The notes beneath the pieces are model-generated. The model did no database searches and had not been told where the DNA came from. It saw only the letters and a program-made list of their open reading frames with translations. Positions 1 through 9,067 of a stretch of DNA of 64,000 nt are shown in pieces. Positions within the stretch are counted from its first letter, which is position 1; the number at the start of each line of letters is the position of its first letter. The position numbers and the translations under genes were made by a program. The stretch is from Filimonas zeae (GTDB taxonomy: Bacteria; Bacteroidota; Bacteroidia; Chitinophagales; Chitinophagaceae), in assembly GCF_014641615.1 (NCBI RefSeq), contig NZ_BMIB01000003.1:124001-188000 (forward strand), in the 5' to 3' direction.

Positions 1-61
1 GACAGGAAAACCCTGTATAACAAGATTAAGCAATTTGACGAGAACAATAACCGGTAAGCGT

Positions 62-1237
62 ATGCCTGCTGCAAGTATACATTCTGACCCCATTGTTTCC
101 TTTTCTGGCAATGGTTTACAGGAAAATGAGGCCTTTTTAAAGTATGGTACCTGGGAAAACCATCTGCATACTGATACTTTTCATTGGTCAGACGGGATGT
201 ATCTGTTATTTGGCTACGACCCTGCCACCGAAAAAGAAGAGTTTCCTGTTACGCTTGAACTGTATTTCCGGCATATGTTTCCGGAAGATGTGGAGCGTGC
301 CAGGCAGATAAGAGCCTCCTGGAATGATTTTCCGGGCCATTATTCCTGGGACTTCCGCATTAAAGACAAATCGGGTAATATCAAAACCCTGGAATCCAAC
401 GCCTCCCTTATACGGGATGAAGAGGGGAACCTGGTGAAGGTAGTAGGTACTACCCGTGATATTACTGACTTGCGTACATATCAGCGTGGTCTGGAGGCTA
501 AAATTCAGGAACTGAACCGTTCTAACAAAGAGCTGGAAGAGTTTGCTTATATAGCCTCGCACGATTTGCAGGAGCCACTGCGTAAGTTTAATACGTTTGG
601 TGAGCGCCTGCAGATGAAGTACAGCGATGTGCTGGATAAAGATGGTAATTTTTATCTGGGCCGTATGATGGCGGCAGCACAGGTAATGCGCGATCTGATT
701 GACAATTTGCTGGAATACTCGCGCATCAGCGGCATGAACCACGATTTTGTAAAGGTATCTCTGCAACAGGCGGTTGACAAGGTTATCAATAACCTGGAGC
801 TGCAGGTGGAAGAAGCAGGAGCCATTATTAAAGTAGGAGATTTGCCTGAAATTGAGGCCATTCCATCTCAGATGGAACAGTTGTTTAATAATCTTATTTC
901 CAACGCAGTAAAGTTCAGCAACAACCAGCAGCATCCGCTGATAGAAATAAGTGCGGAAAAGCCATCTGCAGAAGAACTGTTACAATGGCCACTGCTGGGC
1001 AGCCGGCCTGTTTGGAAACTGATTGTAAAAGACAATGGTATTGGCTTTGAGCAGGAAGATGCCATACGTATATTCCAGATATTTCAGCGTTTGCATGGTA
1101 AAGCTGAATACAAAGGATCGGGCATAGGACTATCTATCTGTAAAAGAATTTTAGAAGTACATAACGGAGTGATATATGCACAGGGAGAATCTGGAAAAGG
1201 TGCTTCCTTTATAATTCTCATTCCTGAAACCAGATAA
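62..1237 (+). CDS. PAS-domain sensor histidine kinase (5' end uncertain)
   Basis: Cytoplasmic-looking sensor kinase of about 391 residues from the ATG at 62. An N-terminal PAS_3-type domain (about 25-140) ends in the typical GTTRDIT. The HisKA box IASHDLQEPLRK follows, with phospho-acceptor His about residue 167. The ATPase domain has an N box (NNLISNAVKFS), a G1 box (DNGIGF) and a G2 box (GSGIGLSIC). No transmembrane segment is visible. The frame is open upstream to the window edge, and a TTG at 35 is another possible start, so the protein may be longer. Its stop lies three bases before the next kinase gene, implying co-transcription. The stimulus cannot be inferred. Confidence 0.9.
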   Translation: MPAASIHSDPIVSFSGNGLQENEAFLKYGTWENHLHTDTFHWSDGMYLLFGYDPATEKEEFPVTLELYFRHMFPEDVERARQIRASWNDFPGHYSWDFRIKDKSGNIKTLESNASLIRDEEGNLVKVVGTTRDITDLRTYQRGLEAKIQELNRSNKELEEFAYIASHDLQEPLRKFNTFGERLQMKYSDVLDKDGNFYLGRMMAAAQVMRDLIDNLLEYSRISGMNHDFVKVSLQQAVDKVINNLELQVEEAGAIIKVGDLPEIEAIPSQMEQLFNNLISNAVKFSNNQQHPLIEISAEKPSAEELLQWPLLGSRPVWKLIVKDNGIGFEQEDAIRIFQIFQRLHGKAEYKGSGIGLSICKRILEVHNGVIYAQGESGKGASFIILIPETR

Positions 1238-1240
1238 TAC
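1235..1240 (+). other. Three-base junction between two kinase genes
   Basis: TAA of the first kinase and ATG of the second are separated only by TAC, which implies translational coupling of the PAS kinase and the receiver-kinase hybrid. Confidence 0.6.
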
Positions 1241-2692
1241 ATGGTACAACAGCCGGTAAGAATATTGATTGTAGATGACGACGAAGACGATTATTTGATT
1301 TTAAAGGATATGCTGGAAACCATTTCGTATCCGGTAACCACCACCTGGTCTTATACCTATAATCATGCACTGGAACTGATCCGTTCCGGAAAATTCGATG
1401 TGATTATTGTGGATTTCAGGCTGGGCAGGAAAACGGGCCTGGATCTGATGGCTGATGCGGCAAGGTTTCATTCCGATACTCCTTTTATTTTCCTTACCGG
1501 GGCAGGCAATGCTAAAATTGATGCATTGGCATTGAAGGCAGGTGCTACCGACTACCTGGTAAAGGGGGAGATGACAGAGGAGAAGCTGGACCGCAGTATA
1601 CGCTATGCTATTGAACGCAGCCGTGTAATAGCAGCCCTCCGTTTAAGCGAAACCAAGTACCGCAACGTTTTTGAAAATTCAAAGGATGCTATTTTTATTG
1701 CTGACCATACCGGCAAAATTCTACAGGTAAACTCTGTATTTGAAGAGTTACTGGGGGTGGGGATAAATGAAAATAATCCGTTGCGTATTACCGACCTGGT
1801 AACTTCTGAACAGCAAAAAGCTATTCTGGATACGATTATTGACAATTGCGGGGAAATTAAAGATCTGGAAACGGAATTACTGTATTCCGGAGAGGATATC
1901 CGCATAGCACTGCTATCTATTTCCTGCTCTACCAATGAAAGTGGAGAAAGCTTTTTTCAGTGCTTTCTGCACGATATTACCGAGCTGAAAAAGAGCGAGC
2001 GACACTTGTTTCAGGCAGAGAAGCTGGCGGCTGTAGGGCGCCTGGTAAGAACGCTGGCACATGAGGTGCGTAACCCGCTTAACAACATTAATATGTCTAT
2101 TGATCAGATGGAAGAATATCTGACTGATGACAGTTTGTATACGTATGTTGAAATAGTAAAGCGTAACTCCGGATATATTAATTCATTGATTACCGAGCTG
2201 CTGCATTCACTGCGGCATACGGAGATGAACATTCAGAAATGGCCGGTACATGATATCTTCTATCTGTCGCTGGCAAAGGTGAAAGACCGGTTAGATTTAA
2301 AGAAGATACAGGTAAAAGTAAATCTGCCACAGGAAGATTTACATGTTATGATTGATCTGGAGAAGATGAATTCTGCTTTTCTTAATTTGCTTACCAATGC
2401 TATTGAAGCAATAGAACATACGGATGGAATGATATGGTTGTCTTCTGAAAAAAGCAAGGATGGCATAGTGCTTAAAATTCAGGACAATGGCATGGGCATT
2501 CCGGCGGAGAGCCTGGGACGCTTATTCGAGCCTTATTACACTACCAAACGGAATGGTATGGGACTGGGCATGGTAGCAACACTGAACATTCTTCAATCGC
2601 ACAATGCAACCATTGAAGTAAAATCGGAGGTAGGCAAAGGAACCACTTTCAGTATTCTGTTTCCCTGGCCGGCGGAAGCCATCCTGAACTAA
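1241..2692 (+). CDS. Response regulator-PAS-histidine kinase hybrid
   Basis: A 483-residue protein that puts a receiver domain in front of a kinase. The receiver (about 7-125) has the acidic cluster DDDEDD, acceptor Asp about 58 (VDFRLG), and a Thr and Lys at the usual places (FLTG, LVKG). A PAS domain follows (about 140-255). The HisKA segment carries LAHEVRNPLN with His about 274, and the HATPase domain has NLLTNAIEA, DNGMGIP and GMGLGM. The HE-x-RNP box is of the NtrB/nitrogen-kinase subtype, unlike the upstream kinase. It starts three bases after the upstream kinase stops, so the upstream protein may phosphorylate this receiver; that coupling is inference. Confidence 0.92.
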   Translation: MVQQPVRILIVDDDEDDYLILKDMLETISYPVTTTWSYTYNHALELIRSGKFDVIIVDFRLGRKTGLDLMADAARFHSDTPFIFLTGAGNAKIDALALKAGATDYLVKGEMTEEKLDRSIRYAIERSRVIAALRLSETKYRNVFENSKDAIFIADHTGKILQVNSVFEELLGVGINENNPLRITDLVTSEQQKAILDTIIDNCGEIKDLETELLYSGEDIRIALLSISCSTNESGESFFQCFLHDITELKKSERHLFQAEKLAAVGRLVRTLAHEVRNPLNNINMSIDQMEEYLTDDSLYTYVEIVKRNSGYINSLITELLHSLRHTEMNIQKWPVHDIFYLSLAKVKDRLDLKKIQVKVNLPQEDLHVMIDLEKMNSAFLNLLTNAIEAIEHTDGMIWLSSEKSKDGIVLKIQDNGMGIPAESLGRLFEPYYTTKRNGMGLGMVATLNILQSHNATIEVKSEVGKGTTFSILFPWPAEAILN

Positions 2693-2699
2693 ATCAGTA

Positions 2700-3491
2700 T
2701 CAGGATGCTTTCTTATGTGATGTTGTTTTAGACTTTCCACCCAGGCTGGCTTTCAGCTGACTTACCAGATCATTGGTGGTGCGGTTGTGTACCACCTTCA
2801 TTTTTGCGGCAGGCCGTTTAACGCCTTTTTTCTTCTGTTGAATAATTTTCAGAAGCGCTTCGGTATAAGTGTCTTTATACTTATCTACTTTAAATTTGAC
2901 GGGCGTAAGGTTGTCTATTAATGCCATAGCCATTTTTAACTCTGCAGCGCTGTTTTTAGCGGCGGGAATTTTAATTTCAGAAACGTCTCTTATTTCCTGT
3001 GGAAAGCGAAGAATGTATAACAACATTACCTCATTATGGGTAGTAAGCGCACATAAATGTTCTTTATTGCGTAATACAAAAGAACCTATGCCCAGCTTGC
3101 CGGATTTTGTAATGGCATCCCGCAGCAATACATAAGCTTTTTTGCCTTCTGTACGTGGTTCCAGGTAGTAAGGGGTTTCAAACAACATGGGGTTAATGTC
3201 GGACAGTTTGGCAAATTCATTAATCTGTATCATCTGTGTTTTTTCCGGGCTGGCTTTTTCAAAGTCTTTATCATCCAGTATTACATAACTTCCGTTTAAA
3301 TCATACCCTTTCACAATATTCGCCCAGGATACTTCTTTGCCTGCATCGTTTACCCTTTTAAAGTGAATGCGTGAATGATCTTTTTTATCCAGCATATCCA
3401 GATTCAGCGAACTGTTTTCGGTAGCGCTGTATAAATTAACCGGAATGTTTACAAGGCCAAAGCCAATGGCGCCTTTCCAGATACTTCTCAT
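2700..3491 (-). CDS. ku: Non-homologous end joining protein Ku
   Basis: Bacterial Ku, a homodimeric ring that binds double-strand DNA ends and recruits ligase LigD. The 263-residue length and the start MRSIWKGAIGFGLVNIPVNLY are typical. The core beta-barrel region follows (KAYVLLRDAI, RNKEHLCAL, LYILRFPQEIRD), with a short Lys-rich C-terminal tail that probably contacts DNA. It is convergent with the kinase gene ending at 2692, leaving only seven bases between stops. No ligD is present in this window; in many Bacteroidota the two genes are close but not always adjacent. Confidence 0.95.
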   Translation of the reverse strand: MRSIWKGAIGFGLVNIPVNLYSATENSSLNLDMLDKKDHSRIHFKRVNDAGKEVSWANIVKGYDLNGSYVILDDKDFEKASPEKTQMIQINEFAKLSDINPMLFETPYYLEPRTEGKKAYVLLRDAITKSGKLGIGSFVLRNKEHLCALTTHNEVMLLYILRFPQEIRDVSEIKIPAAKNSAAELKMAMALIDNLTPVKFKVDKYKDTYTEALLKIIQQKKKGVKRPAAKMKVVHNRTTNDLVSQLKASLGGKSKTTSHKKAS

Positions 3492-3512
3492 AATATATTA
3501 TTTATTATTAAA

Positions 3513-3548
3513 ACAAAAAGGGCCACCTGCAGAAGCAGGCACGCCCGT
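3513..3548 (-). terminator. Rho-independent-like terminator after the DUF4142 gene
   Basis: On the minus strand, GGGC and GCCTGC arms pair with GCAGG and GCCC around a TTCT loop, followed by a TTTTTG run. It sits just after the stop of the DUF4142 gene and before ku. Confidence 0.65.
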
Positions 3549-3572
3549 TTGAATATGTCCACTCTAACAACA

Positions 3573-4166
3573 TTATTTTTTGAGACTTTCCTGCAGTGCT
3601 TTTAAGCTATCCAGATGGTGCCTTAATTTAGGCAGCGTAGCACCCGCCCAGGTTTTTAATTCGCCATCTGTATCGTTATTGTTAACAGCATCTTCAAATT
3701 TTGAAATGCTTTTTTCGTGCAGGCTTACCATTTCATCTACCCAGTCTTTATTAAAGTCTGTATTGTTTTTGGTTTTGAATTTTTCTGTATCCTTGCTGGC
3801 ATCTTCTGTTTCAGCTACGGGAAGTGTAACCGATTTTTTAGCCGCAAGTCCTTTTATATCTTCTATCACTTGTTTATGATCGCTGATAAGTGAATCTGCC
3901 AACGTACGGATATTTTTATTGGTACTTTTTTCTTTGGCAACAGAAGCAAGTGCCAGTTCATGATAATTTGCTGCCGTTACATCTACCAGCCAATCTGCAT
4001 TCTTTTTTGCATTGTTGGTAGAGTCGGAAGCAAATTTCTGATCGTTTTGATCTTCCGCTACCTCTTTACTGTCTTTGGTTTCGCTATTGGGAGTGTTGTT
4101 ACAGGCTGTATGTAAACTAATGCCTGCCATCAGCAGCATACCCCAAAAAAGATTGTTTTTTTTCAT
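3573..4166 (-). CDS. DUF4142 lipoprotein
   Basis: Predicted periplasmic or outer-membrane lipoprotein of about 197 residues. The start MKKNNLFWGM is preferred because it directly opens a lipoprotein signal with lipobox LHTAC; an upstream ATG at 4199 would add eleven unhelpful residues. The mature part begins with a long Asp/Ser/Lys-rich linker. A helical ferritin-like DUF4142 domain follows, with pairs such as NYHELALASVA, LADSLISDHKQVIEDI and SLHEKSISKFEDAV. Family members are common in Bacteroidota and are often stress-induced, but the biochemical role is unknown. Confidence 0.82.
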   Translation of the reverse strand: MKKNNLFWGMLLMAGISLHTACNNTPNSETKDSKEVAEDQNDQKFASDSTNNAKKNADWLVDVTAANYHELALASVAKEKSTNKNIRTLADSLISDHKQVIEDIKGLAAKKSVTLPVAETEDASKDTEKFKTKNNTDFNKDWVDEMVSLHEKSISKFEDAVNNNDTDGELKTWAGATLPKLRHHLDSLKALQESLKK

Positions 4167-4388
4167 AGTGTATTCATTTGATCCTACAAAAGGCTGCAAA
4201 AAACCATTCCCCGTATATAATTGCCTGCTTCTTCCCTGATGTACCTGCTTTTAAGGGGTTTTTGTGGAGGCAATTCCGCAATTAGCGGGTTACAGGCGAT
4301 GCTTTATTACAACCAGGATGCTGATAAAATGGGCAGAATAAGAATGGTACGCCCTTTGAATTATGTATGGCAATAAAAGGATGAACCT

Positions 4389-4814
4389 ATGGAAGAAAAT
4401 GTTGAAATGCATCTGAAAGAGCGGGTCGAAAAGATAAGGACGGCCCTGATGTACAGCACATTAAGTGAGGAAATTGAAATGCCTACCAGTATTGCTGAAA
4501 CTATCCGTTATGAGGAAGGTGGTACGCTGTGGTTAATGGTAAAAAAATGCTGGACCAGCGTAGACGAAAAGTTTCCGGTAAAACTACATTACTATAAAAA
4601 AGGCGTTCCTCATCACGTTACAATTGAGGGGGTAGCGCAGTTGGCTTACCTGCCTGGTAATATTGCTGTAATTAAGGTGAATGTATTAAGTCACCAGATG
4701 AGTGATTTTGTATCAGAAGCGCCCAGAAATCATATGGGATGGTGGACTTCTGTAAACCAATGGATGCGCGACAATGTGTCGTTTTTATTTAAACCTGAAC
4801 CTGTTGCCGCCTGA
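4389..4814 (+). CDS. Hypothetical protein, possibly a split-barrel (pyridoxamine oxidase-like) stress protein
   Basis: A 141-residue soluble protein not recognised with certainty. It has a helical N-terminus, then beta-rich stretches (GGTLWLMVKKCW, KFPVKLHYYKK, NIAVIKVNVL) and a Trp-rich C-terminus (GWWTSVNQWMRD). The strand pattern recalls the FMN-binding split barrel of general stress protein 26, but the flavin-contact residues cannot be identified with confidence. It lies 17 bases upstream of the Cys-rich protein gene in the same direction, suggesting co-expression. The assignment rests on overall pattern only. Confidence 0.6.
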   Translation: MEENVEMHLKERVEKIRTALMYSTLSEEIEMPTSIAETIRYEEGGTLWLMVKKCWTSVDEKFPVKLHYYKKGVPHHVTIEGVAQLAYLPGNIAVIKVNVLSHQMSDFVSEAPRNHMGWWTSVNQWMRDNVSFLFKPEPVAA

Positions 4815-4831
4815 TTACAAATTTACTTATC

Positions 4832-5182
4832 ATGACGCCCGCTGAATGTATAGAACTGTGTATGAAATGTGCAGCTGCCTGTAACGCCTGTGCAGCTGCC
4901 TGCCTGCATGAACGTGATGTAGAACCATTACGCCTGTGTATAAGCCTGGACGTGCAATGTGCTGAAGTTTGTGTGGCTACCGCCCGGCTATTAAACTATC
5001 CTGGTGAATTTTCTACCACTATGGCTAAATTTTGCAGCAACCTGTGTAGGGTATGCGCAGAAGAGTGTGAAAAACACGCTGCCCACGGAATGCAGCATTG
5101 CGCTGAATGTGCTGCTGCCTGCCGCATTTGTTCCGATGCGTGCGAAGCAATTACCAACGCTACTGTTCCGTCAAAAAATTAG
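4832..5182 (+). CDS. Four-helix bundle copper-binding protein (DUF326/Csp-like)
   Basis: A 116-residue protein with about eighteen cysteines in repeated helical CxxC/CxxxC patterns (CIELCMKCAAACNACAAAC, CISLDVQCAEVC, CSNLCRVCAEEC, CAECAAACRICSDAC). Spaced along helices, these are diagnostic of the DUF326 four-helix bundle family, which includes cytosolic and periplasmic copper storage proteins that fill the bundle core with Cu(I). No signal peptide is visible, so it is probably cytosolic. A hairpin terminator starts at its stop codon. Confidence 0.88.
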   Translation: MTPAECIELCMKCAAACNACAAACLHERDVEPLRLCISLDVQCAEVCVATARLLNYPGEFSTTMAKFCSNLCRVCAEECEKHAAHGMQHCAECAAACRICSDACEAITNATVPSKN

Positions 5183-5206
5183 GTGCAGGGTTACTGCACC
5201 TTTATT
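5181..5206 (+). terminator. Terminator after the copper-binding protein
   Basis: Perfect 8-bp stem AGGTGCAG/CTGCACCT with a 5-base loop, followed by TTATTA. It overlaps the stop codon of the preceding gene. Confidence 0.6.
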
Positions 5207-5232
5207 ACTACTATTCACTTTTATGCATGTAA

Positions 5233-5418
5233 CTACCTGGATGTGGTTACGTTTTTGTCTTTAGCCACTTCTGTATTTTCCTTTACTACATCTTTGGCAT
5301 CTTCGCTATAGCCGCTTTTATTAAATGTGCGGCGCTGGCTGTCTGTTTCTTTTTTCTTGTCCTTCCCGGTGTTTTCAAAATAAGTATTGCCTTTTTTACG
5401 GCTGTTTGGATTTTTCAT
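5233..5418 (-). CDS. Small charged hypothetical protein
   Basis: A 61-residue, highly hydrophilic Lys/Asp/Asn-rich protein with no hydrophobic segment, predicted to be largely disordered. It starts MKNPNSRKKG and ends NVTTSR. It is convergent with the copper-protein gene. Real status is likely but not certain: composition suits a small stress or nucleic-acid-associated protein, but no family is recognised. Confidence 0.5.
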   Translation of the reverse strand: MKNPNSRKKGNTYFENTGKDKKKETDSQRRTFNKSGYSEDAKDVVKENTEVAKDKNVTTSR

Positions 5419-5533
5419 ACGTATAATTTAATGGTGAGAGAGGTGTTTTAGTTTGTTCTCAAAAAAAGCATGCCGTATGTGTAATAATTGTAACCAATAC
5501 ATTTATTTTGGGGTGCTATAAAAACATATCTTC

Positions 5534-7096
5534 ATGAAACGAGCTTGTCGCAGGATAATTCCCGCATTATCACTGTCCTTCCTGGCGCTTAGTGCCAGTG
5601 TGTATGAAACAGAAGCGCAGGTTCAGGTGCTGGTAAACGGCCTGAATCCGCAACAACAAATCAGCCGTCATATTTACGGACATTTTTCAGAACACCTGGG
5701 GCGTTGTATTTACGACGGATTTTGGGTGGGCGATGATATGAAAGTGCCCAAAAAAGACCGCATAAGGCTGGATATTGTAGATGCGCTGAAAAAAATTAAT
5801 ATTCCCAACCTGCGCTGGCCCGGTGGCTGTTTTGCAGATGAATACCATTGGCGCGATGGCATTGGTCCCCGTTCGCAACGCCCTAAAATGGTAAATACCA
5901 ACTGGGGAGGTGTTACGGAAGATAACAGCTTTGGTACACACGAGTTTCTGGAACTGTGTAACCTGCTTAATTGCGAGCCTTATGTGGCAGGCAACGTGGG
6001 CAGCGGTACCGTAGAAGAAATGAGTAAATGGATTGAGTATCTGAACTTTGATGGTCAGAGCCCTATGACGGAACTGCGTAAGCAGAACGGCCGCAGCACG
6101 CCATGGAAAGTATCTTTCTGGGGTGTTGGTAACGAAAGCTGGGGATGTGGCGGTGAAATGACGCCTGCTTACTACTCAGATCAGTACAGACGCTACTCCT
6201 CTTTTGCTAAAAATTACCCTGGTGCACCCCTGAAAAAAATTGCCAGCGGTGCTAATGTGGATGATTACAACTGGACAGAAACCTGTATGCGTAATATAGG
6301 CCCCAGAAATATGTGGGGTATCACCCTGCATCATTACACCTTATCCGGCGGATGGTATGATAAAGGCCCCGCTACCGGTTTTGATGAAGACCGTTATTTT
6401 GGTGCCATGAAAAGCTGCCAGAAGATGGAAACACTGATTAACCGCCATGGTGCTATTATGGATAAATACGATCCGGAGAAAAGAGTAGCCCTGGTAGTGG
6501 ACGAATGGGGTATCTGGACGAATGTAGAGCCTGGTACCAACCCCGGTTTCCTGTATCAGCAAAACAGTATGCGCGATGCTATTATAGCTGCCAATACGCT
6601 GAATATATTCAATAACCACAGCGACCGTGTGCGTATGGCCTGTCTGGCACAAACCATTAACGTATTACAGGCGCTGATACTTACCGAGAAAGAAAAGATG
6701 CTGCTTACACCTACTTATCATGTGTTTGATTTGTACAAAGTGCATCACGACGCTATGTTGCTGCCTGTACAGTTTAAAAGCCCTGAGTATACAAGAGGTA
6801 AAGACAACATAGAAGCCATCAGCATTTCTGCTTCTAAAGACAGTACCGGTAAAGTGCATATTACACTGGCTAATATCGATCCTAATACCAAAAACGATGT
6901 GGCGCTGCAACTGGCTGGCTTTAAATTTTCACAGGTAGAGGGCCGTATTATTACATCTGCCAGTTATGCGGATGTAAATACTTTTGATAAGCCAGATAAA
7001 ATTAAGCCTGTAGCGTTTAAAGGCGCTTCTGTGGCTGGCAGCACTGTAAATGTGCAGTTACCACCGTTATCAGTAGTGGTACTGGAGTTGAAATAG
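5534..7096 (+). CDS. Secreted GH51 alpha-L-arabinofuranosidase
   Basis: A 520-residue glycoside hydrolase that releases terminal arabinofuranose from arabinan, arabinoxylan or pectin side chains. An N-terminal signal peptide ends near VYETEAQ. The (beta/alpha)8 domain shows [25 protein letters not shown] and the acid/base Glu in GVGNESWG (about residue 201). The nucleophile Glu is in VDEWGIW (about residue 324). A C-terminal beta-sandwich follows, ending in [12 protein letters not shown]. The length is standard for the family. The mutarotase gene begins 44 bases downstream in the same direction, so the pair probably processes arabinose-containing sugars together. Confidence 0.95.
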   Translation: MKRACRRIIPALSLSFLALSASVYETEAQVQVLVNGLNPQQQISRHIYGHFSEHLGRCIYDGFWVGDDMKVPKKDRIRLDIVDALKKINIPNLRWPGGCFADEYHWRDGIGPRSQRPKMVNTNWGGVTEDNSFGTHEFLELCNLLNCEPYVAGNVGSGTVEEMSKWIEYLNFDGQSPMTELRKQNGRSTPWKVSFWGVGNESWGCGGEMTPAYYSDQYRRYSSFAKNYPGAPLKKIASGANVDDYNWTETCMRNIGPRNMWGITLHHYTLSGGWYDKGPATGFDEDRYFGAMKSCQKMETLINRHGAIMDKYDPEKRVALVVDEWGIWTNVEPGTNPGFLYQQNSMRDAIIAANTLNIFNNHSDRVRMACLAQTINVLQALILTEKEKMLLTPTYHVFDLYKVHHDAMLLPVQFKSPEYTRGKDNIEAISISASKDSTGKVHITLANIDPNTKNDVALQLAGFKFSQVEGRIITSASYADVNTFDKPDKIKPVAFKGASVAGSTVNVQLPPLSVVVLELK

Positions 7097-7140
7097 ACGA
7101 AAAAAAACTTAATTTGAAGCCTTAATCAAATAATAGCTAT

Positions 7141-8292
7141 ATGAAGCAAATGATTCGGTCCGCAGCCCTGTTACTGGTTTTTGCCGGCGTGTTAGCCGGA
7201 TGTGGCGGTGGCGAGGCCGGTAAAAATGAACAAAAAACAGTTCAGGCAGGCATTACGAAAGCCCCCTGGGGCGAAACGGATGGTAAGCAGGTAGAATTGT
7301 ATACCCTTACCAATAAGAAAGGAGTGGAGGTGAAAATTTCTACTTACGGCGGTACGGTTACTTCCTGGGTATCACCCGATAAAAACGGTAAAAATTCCAG
7401 TATTGTACTGGGCTTCGACAGCCTTAGCGGCTACCTGGCAAAGCCTCCTTATTTTGGTGCTATCATTGGCCGTTACGGCAACCGTATTGCTAATGGCGCA
7501 TTTAAAATTGGTGCTGACAGCTATAAACTGGCCACCAACGATGGCAAAAACCACCTGCATGGCGGTAATAAAGGTTTTGATAAAGTGGTTTGGAACGGTA
7601 CAGTTGTATCAGACAGTACTCCTGCACTTATTCTTACCTATGTAAGTAAAGATGGGGAAGAAGGTTATCCTGGTAACCTGAAAGTGATTGTTCAGTATAC
7701 ACTTACCGATGATAACGAACTGAAAATTGATTACTCAGCAGAAACAGATAAGCCAACACCGGTTAACCTTACCAACCACAGCTATTTTAACCTTACCGGT
7801 GATGTAGCTAATACTATTGAAAACCACGGATTGCAGATTGACGCAGCCGGATATACTCCGGTTGATGCCACGCTGATTCCTACCGGTGAAATAAAACCTG
7901 TTGCAGGAACTCCGTTTGATTTTACTGCCAAAAAGAAGATTGGCTTACAACTGAACGATGTACCTGGTGGTTATGATCATAACTTTGTGCTGAACAAAAA
8001 AGGTGATTCTACCCAACTGCAACTGGCAGCTATTTTATCTGACAGCACTTCGGGCAGAACACTGGAAGTGTATACTACTGAGCCAGGTTTACAGTTCTAT
8101 TCCGGTAATTTCCTGGATGGTACGTTTAAAACATCCGCTGGTACGCCTATTAATAAGCATACAGCGCTGTGCCTGGAAACACAACATTTCCCGGATTCAC
8201 CCAACAAAATAGAATTCCCGTCTACCATTCTTAAGCCGGGGCAGAAATACCATACGGTAACTACCTACAAGCTTACTTTAAGCGGTAAGTAG
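7141..8292 (+). CDS. galM: Aldose 1-epimerase (mutarotase), lipoprotein form
   Basis: Interconverts alpha and beta anomers of aldoses. The 383-residue protein starts with a lipoprotein signal (lipobox LAGC, Cys 21), so it should be anchored in the periplasm or outer membrane. The mutarotase core shows GRYGNRIANG, HLHGGNKGFDK, TNHSYFNLTG and the catalytic-Glu segment CLETQHFPDSPN. Extracytoplasmic versions are common beside glycoside hydrolases in Bacteroidota. Here it follows the GH51 arabinofuranosidase, suggesting anomer equilibration of released arabinose or galactose before uptake. Confidence 0.93.
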   Translation: MKQMIRSAALLLVFAGVLAGCGGGEAGKNEQKTVQAGITKAPWGETDGKQVELYTLTNKKGVEVKISTYGGTVTSWVSPDKNGKNSSIVLGFDSLSGYLAKPPYFGAIIGRYGNRIANGAFKIGADSYKLATNDGKNHLHGGNKGFDKVVWNGTVVSDSTPALILTYVSKDGEEGYPGNLKVIVQYTLTDDNELKIDYSAETDKPTPVNLTNHSYFNLTGDVANTIENHGLQIDAAGYTPVDATLIPTGEIKPVAGTPFDFTAKKKIGLQLNDVPGGYDHNFVLNKKGDSTQLQLAAILSDSTSGRTLEVYTTEPGLQFYSGNFLDGTFKTSAGTPINKHTALCLETQHFPDSPNKIEFPSTILKPGQKYHTVTTYKLTLSGK

Positions 8293-8316
8293 TTTCTGTT
8301 ACACTGTTTTTTCAGA

Positions 8317-8352
8317 AAAAGGGTGTGCCTTATCTTTGGCGCACCCTTTTTA
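8317..8352 (+). terminator. Terminator after mutarotase, with a -7-like element in its loop
   Basis: A 13-bp arm pair of AAAAGGGTGTGCC type, with one G-T pair, closes on GGCGCACCCTTTT and runs into TTTATTT. The loop holds TATCTTTG (8331-8338), which matches the Bacteroidota -7 consensus TAnnTTTG and has TTTT 19 bases upstream. It could therefore end galM transcription and start that of the HAD gene. The promoter reading is inference. Confidence 0.65.
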
Positions 8353-8401
8353 TTTCCCACCCCCGTGTGCTTGCCGTAGAATTACTATAAACCGGAAGGA
8401 T

Positions 8402-9067
8402 ATGATACAACCAAAGGCTTTTTTGTTTGACCTGAACGGAACTATGATAGATGATATGTTTTATCATGGGCAGGCATGGTACGAAGTATTAACGCAGGAT
8501 GTAAAAGCATCGTTTACCCGTGCAGAAGTGGATAAGCAGATGTATGGCAAAAATGAAGAGGTACTGAACCGCCTGTTTGGTGCCGGGTATTTTACGCCCG
8601 GTCGGGTGCAGGAACTTTCTTTTGAAAAAGAAAAACGCTATCAGGCGGCGTACAAACCGCACCTGCAACTGATTAACGGGCTGGGCAGCTTTCTGCGTAA
8701 AGCGCAGGAAAGCCATATAGCTATGGCTATTGGTACTGCGGCCATTACTTTTAATGTAGACTTTACAGTAGATAACCTGGATATACGCCGGTATTTTGAT
8801 GTAATTGTATCGGCAGATGATGTTACCACCAGTAAGCCACACCCTGAAACCTTTTTAAAGTGTGCCGATCTGCTGAAGGTGCCTTATGAGGAGTGTGTGG
8901 TTTTTGAAGACGCCCCCAAGGGAGTAGAAGCGGCGCTGAATGCCGGAATGAAGGCAGTAGTGATTACTACCATGCACCCGGCTCATGAATTTGCCGCTTA
9001 CCCCAATGTGCTGGCCTGTGTAAAAGATTACACCGACCCGGTTTTGGAAAAACTGTTTGTGGCTTAG
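8402..9067 (+). CDS. HAD-superfamily hydrolase, beta-phosphoglucomutase-like, with atypical DxN motif
   Basis: A 221-residue HAD protein. The ATG at 8402 is chosen because GGAAGGA precedes it; a longer reading from 8336 runs back into the terminator. Motif I is FDLNGTMIDD: the nucleophile Asp is present but the usual second Asp (acid/base) is Asn. Motif II is the GTAA segment, motif III Lys is in TSKPHPETF, and motif IV is FEDAPKGVEAALNAGM. It resembles sugar-phosphate phosphatases and phosphoglucomutases in cap and core layout. Substrate is unknown, and the altered motif makes ordinary phosphatase chemistry less certain. Confidence 0.85.
   Translation: MIQPKAFLFDLNGTMIDDMFYHGQAWYEVLTQDVKASFTRAEVDKQMYGKNEEVLNRLFGAGYFTPGRVQELSFEKEKRYQAAYKPHLQLINGLGSFLRKAQESHIAMAIGTAAITFNVDFTVDNLDIRRYFDVIVSADDVTTSKPHPETFLKCADLLKVPYEECVVFEDAPKGVEAALNAGMKAVVITTMHPAHEFAAYPNVLACVKDYTDPVLEKLFVA

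Noticed and set aside
206..934. Long minus-strand open frame under the first kinase
   Set aside because: It is antisense to a well-conserved PAS-kinase and has the Tyr/His/Leu-rich composition typical of shadow frames.
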